A stretch of 7,875 nt of DNA. Origin: Desulfobacterales bacterium. Its GTDB lineage: Bacteria > Desulfobacterota > Desulfobacteria > Desulfobacterales > JAUWMJ01. The position numbers and the translations under genes were made by a program. The stretch spans positions 1 to 7,875 of the forward strand of contig JAUWMJ010000124.1 in assembly GCA_030613225.1 (NCBI GenBank), given 5' to 3'. Under the pieces are notes generated by a model. The model saw only the letters and a list, made by a program, of their open reading frames with translations, had not been told where the DNA came from and ran no database searches. Shown one piece after another: positions 5,796 to 7,875 of this stretch (the stretch's first letter is position 1; each line of letters starts with the position of its first letter).

Positions 5796-5815
5796 GCCGG
5801 GCACGGCACACATTC

Positions 5816-6040
5816 TTAAGGGTAAGCCTATACGTTCCAGTTATGGAAGTCAAGGCAAGTCCCAAGCCCAGCCAGATGGAAGCGAAGGGTAGCCTAAGGC
5901 AACCACCTTCGCGTAAAAAACTATGGCGGTCAAGAGAGTGTTGCAGTGATGTAACATCTGAAGGAAGTCGGCGGCAAAAAGCGTGGTTCGACGTACAGGT
6001 ATGCCCCGTATCAAAGGTAGAGGGCAGGCAGATTTAAGGC
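5816..6040 (+). mobile_element. Probable group II intron fragment (5' domain I part), no reverse transcriptase
   Basis: This stretch is non-coding but strongly structured, and its wording recalls bacterial group II intron domain I, notably CTGAAGGAAGTCGGCGGCAA near 5958. Hairpins seen are TTCCA-GTTA-TGGAA (5835-5848), GCGAAGG/CCTTCGC (5882-5888 with 5906-5912, enclosing GCC-TAA-GGC), and TGTTGCA-GTGA-TGTAACA (5939-5956), whose loop is a GNRA tetraloop. A 64-codon open frame at 5843 lies across these hairpins and is not credible as a protein. No reverse transcriptase, no domain V hairpin and no clear GTGYG start were found, so at most the 5' part survives. It lies directly beside attC-like site B, in opposite orientation to the cassette genes, as for group IIC-attC introns. 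Recognition is from memory and needs a covariance search. Confidence 0.45.
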
Positions 6041-6049
6041 GGGGGGCGC

Positions 6050-7103
6050 TCAGTGATGAGCATCCCTATCCTGATATGTGTTTTCTTCATTGCTTTTCAA
6101 AAGTTTTTTAATTTCACGGTCAAAATCCGATTCTATTTTTTGTACTTTATTAAATTTATCATATTCTGACGATGCTTTTTCCATTGCTTGCTTGTGCGGA
6201 AACAGTGCCCTTTCCAGTCAATATTTTATATTCATTAAAGGATAGAAAATTATTTACACTTTGGGCAAACTCTTCCATTTTAAAAGAGATTCTGTTTTCA
6301 ATAATGTTTTCGATATAGTCGAAAAAACCGGAAATGATTCTTTCCAATCTTTATATCTCTTTTTCTTGTAGATAGTTTTTGGCAATTCTTGCATCTGATT
6401 TTAATATTCTGCCATCAGGAGAATTTTTCCAGGTAGTTAGTCCCATAAACTCTTTATCAGAATCAGCATTTTGGTACAAAATCTCGGCTGCTGTTTGTCC
6501 TGAAATTGCAAAATGAAATTTGTTCTGTATTGTCGCATAAAAATCTTTTGTAATATCTGATTTTGAATCGTAATCTATGCTGCATTCGGCAAAAATATCA
6601 GTTATCTGTTGATAAATTCTCCGTTCACTTGCACGAATAGAGCGGACTCTTTCAAGCAGCTCACGAAAATAATCTTTACCAAAATATCTGCCATTTTTAA
6701 GTCTTTCATCATCAAGTATAAAACCTTTGATCATATACTCTTTTAGACGCTCTGTTGCCCAAATTCTAAACTTTGTTGCCTGCGAAGAGTTTACTCTATA
6801 ACCGACGGATATGATTGCGTCCAGATTGTAGTATTTTGTCTTATAATTTTTACCATCTTCGGCAGTATGTTCCAGAATGGAACTAACTGAATTTTCTTCT
6901 AACTCTCCTTCTTTTTTAATGTTGTTCAAGTGTTTGGTTATAGCAGGCCGCTGAACACCAAAAAGCTCTGCCATTCGTTTTTGGGTAAGCCATATATTTT
7001 CATTATGAAAAAATATTTCAACTTTAACCTTTCCATCTGGGGAGGAGTAAAGCAGAAATTCGGTTAATTCGTCTTTTACCGTTAGTTTATTTTTATTAGA
7101 CAT
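6050..7103 (-). pseudogene. rhuM: RhuM-family (virulence-type) protein, broken by one stop and one frameshift
   Basis: RhuM proteins are accessory DNA-binding-like proteins, first named in a Salmonella pathogenicity island; their biochemical role is not established. The N-terminal 250 residues are intact and typical: IFFHNENIWLTQKRMAELFG (a helix-turn-helix), EGELEENSV, YYNLDAIISVGYRVNSSQAT, FRIWATERLKEYMIKGFILD and DERLKNG. After KEI an in-frame TAA (6353-6351) interrupts; the same frame continues with RLERIISGFFDYIENIIENR and FLSFNEYKILTGKGTVSA. An extra base near 6194 then shifts the frame, and KQAMEKASSEYDKFN to SDFDREIKKLLKS continues to a TGA at 6052-6050. Joined together it gives about 350 residues, the usual family length. 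Both lesions hit the C-terminal third; a truncated 250-residue product could still be made. The start at 7103 has only a weak ribosome site. Confidence 0.85.
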
Positions 7104-7333
7104 TCTTTATCAATTTTCCTCAAAACAATCAGTATCAATTGTTTTAACATGATAGGTGTTTACCGTTGATAGACCACAACACTTGTCCCGCAGTACAAGA
7201 ATGCAGGAAAAAGCCCAGTTTGGCAGAAACAGTTTGAAAAGCTCGGACGATACGTTTAATAAGCGGGATGATGGATAAAACTCTATACGATAGTTGTACA
7301 ATATAAATCAAGAATAAATGAACTACGCACTTT
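7104..7333. other. Intergenic stretch upstream of rhuM with no supported gene
   Basis: A 63-codon open frame on the minus strand (7110-7301) has no ribosome site and no recognised domain, so I do not call it. It may derive from a dispersed repeat. No tRNA, strong promoter pair or terminator was recognised here. Confidence 0.4.
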
Positions 7334-7477
7334 TCACATTATTTTATTTAATAAAACTTTAAAATTGGTGGGATGTCTCCTTGATTTTCCTCCAGGCAGT
7401 CGGAACGGAAACCCTGTAATATCAGCAAATCCATGTTCTATATGTTTAATTCGGTTGATGAACTTTTCAATAGTCAT
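7334..7477 (-). CDS. Small orphan reading frame, 47 residues, unrecognised
   Basis: The minus strand encodes MTIEKFINRIKHIEHGFADI followed by TGFPFRLPGGKSRRHPTN and a lysine-containing end. It has a protein-like composition, with an amphipathic N-terminal helix, a Pro/Gly-rich turn and a basic patch (GGKSRRHP), unlike the low-quality frames nearby. I do not recognise the family. In-frame stops bound it on both sides, so it is either a complete small protein or the surviving N-terminus of a longer decayed one. No clear Shine-Dalgarno site precedes the ATG at 7477, which lowers confidence. It reads in the same direction as rhuM, 230 nt upstream of it. Confidence 0.35.
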   Translation of the reverse strand: MTIEKFINRIKHIEHGFADITGFPFRLPGGKSRRHPTNFKVLLNKIM

Positions 7478-7597
7478 ATTTTCTATTTTTTATGTCTAAC
7501 CGCACAACTAAAGGGCCGGGAAACGATGACAGAAGTGCTTTGAAAAAGGCTTTTAAATATCGAGCAGATATATCTTTCAAAAAAGTCCCGGTCCCAC

Positions 7598-7809
7598 TTA
7601 GGGCTCGGAAAATAATAACTTGGCATTTTATGCACCCCAAGGGCATTTGCTTCGCGGCACATCCCAGCTTCAGGCCGGATTTGGCCGTTCCTCAATCGCG
7701 AAGTCCTCGAAATAGCTTGCTATTCCTGTGGCTTCACTCAATCGGATCGACCAAATCCGACCTAAATCTGAGCGCCTAAAATACCAATTTATTTTTTACC
7801 GAGCCCTTA
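7598..7809. mobile_element. MITE-like foldback element with 33-bp terminal inverted repeats
   Basis: The ends are inverted repeats of 33 bp matching in 28 positions without gaps. The left end (7598-7630) starts TTAGGGCTCGG and ends CATTTTA; the right end read in reverse (7809-7777) starts TAAGGGCTCGG and ends TATTTTA. Inside lies a 92-bp palindrome. The element encodes nothing credible, which fits a miniature inverted-repeat element moved in trans. Bases just outside (CAC and TCT) do not form an obvious target duplication, so age or a different mechanism is possible. Confidence 0.6.
7672..7763. repeat. 92-bp palindrome inside the foldback element
   Basis: AGGCCGGATTTGGCCG (7672-7687) pairs with CGACCAAATCCGACCT (7748-7763), 14 of 16 exact and the other two G-U compatible. 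The tip AATAGC-TT-GCTATT (7711-7724) has exactly the same centre (7717/7718). The middle pairs only partly. CTCAATCG also occurs as a direct repeat on both arms (7691 and 7737). Confidence 0.65.
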
Positions 7810-7875
7810 TCTATTATATCAAAATGTTATAATTTAGTTAGCAGTAGATGAGACTTTCTACGACGCCATCATCAT

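Larger units (their letters stand above)
7478..7875. other. Right-edge region without a supported gene
   Basis: Open frames on both strands between 7483 and 7779 run straight through the 212-bp foldback element and have no ribosome site, so they are treated as non-coding. The stretch 7478-7597 shows nothing I can name. The last 66 nt are AT-rich with an isolated TATAAT at 7828-7833 but no -35 partner. Confidence 0.5.

Noticed and set aside
5981..6000. T-loop-like GGTTCGACGTACAGG as part of a tRNA
   Set aside because: No acceptor stem, anticodon arm or CCA can be fitted around it.
5843..6037. 64-codon plus-strand frame as a protein
   Set aside because: It spans several strong hairpins of the intron-like segment and has no ribosome site; the structure explains the sequence better.
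7110..7301. 63-codon minus-strand frame as a small gene
   Set aside because: No ribosome site or recognisable domain; possibly repeat-derived.
7483..7779. Overlapping 70- and 95-codon frames on opposite strands at the right edge
   Set aside because: Both are mainly translations of the palindromic element and conflict with each other.
7828..7833. TATAAT as a promoter for a gene beyond the window
   Set aside because: No -35 element at a usable distance; the region is simply AT-rich.

Overview
This AT-rich window (no GC count was run) looks like chromosomal DNA of an anaerobic, free-living Gram-negative bacterium. A Desulfobacterota/deltaproteobacterial origin is my best guess, from the style of the TPR, RhuM and HigBA proteins and the many palindromic intergenic repeats. 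No single gene proves it. The left half (1-3950) is ordinary chromosome: the 5' part of a phosphate-transport ATPase gene (pstB), an unrecognised 110-residue gene behind a near-consensus promoter, a five-TPR protein, and a convergent pair made of a kinase-like 397-residue protein and a transglutaminase-like protein whose 3' ends overlap by 23 bp.

The right half (about 4010-7875) is accessory DNA. It holds a complete higBA toxin-antitoxin operon with its own -35/-10 promoter, bracketed by a 19-bp inverted repeat with one mismatch. Next to it are two related foldback sites of about 107 nt (4671-4777 and 5688-5795). They have conserved complementary ends, two extrahelical bases and a variable centre, so they resemble integron attC sites read on the minus strand. 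Between them lie a HAD-family phosphatase gene and the 3' remnant of a second higA antitoxin. The phosphatase reading frame runs into that remnant and takes its stop codon from it. This layout suggests a decayed, integrase-less cassette cluster.

Next to the second attC-like site, on the opposite strand, is about 220 nt that looks like the 5' (domain I) part of a group II intron, with no reverse transcriptase and no domain V. It runs up to the 3' end of a rhuM gene broken by one in-frame stop and one frameshift. The right edge holds a 47-codon orphan reading frame and a 212-bp element with 33-bp terminal inverted repeats and a 92-bp palindrome inside it.

The stable genes on the left form no obvious pathway together. 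The right side reads as a place where small mobile modules (toxin-antitoxin, phosphatase cassette, intron piece, foldback element) have collected and are decaying.
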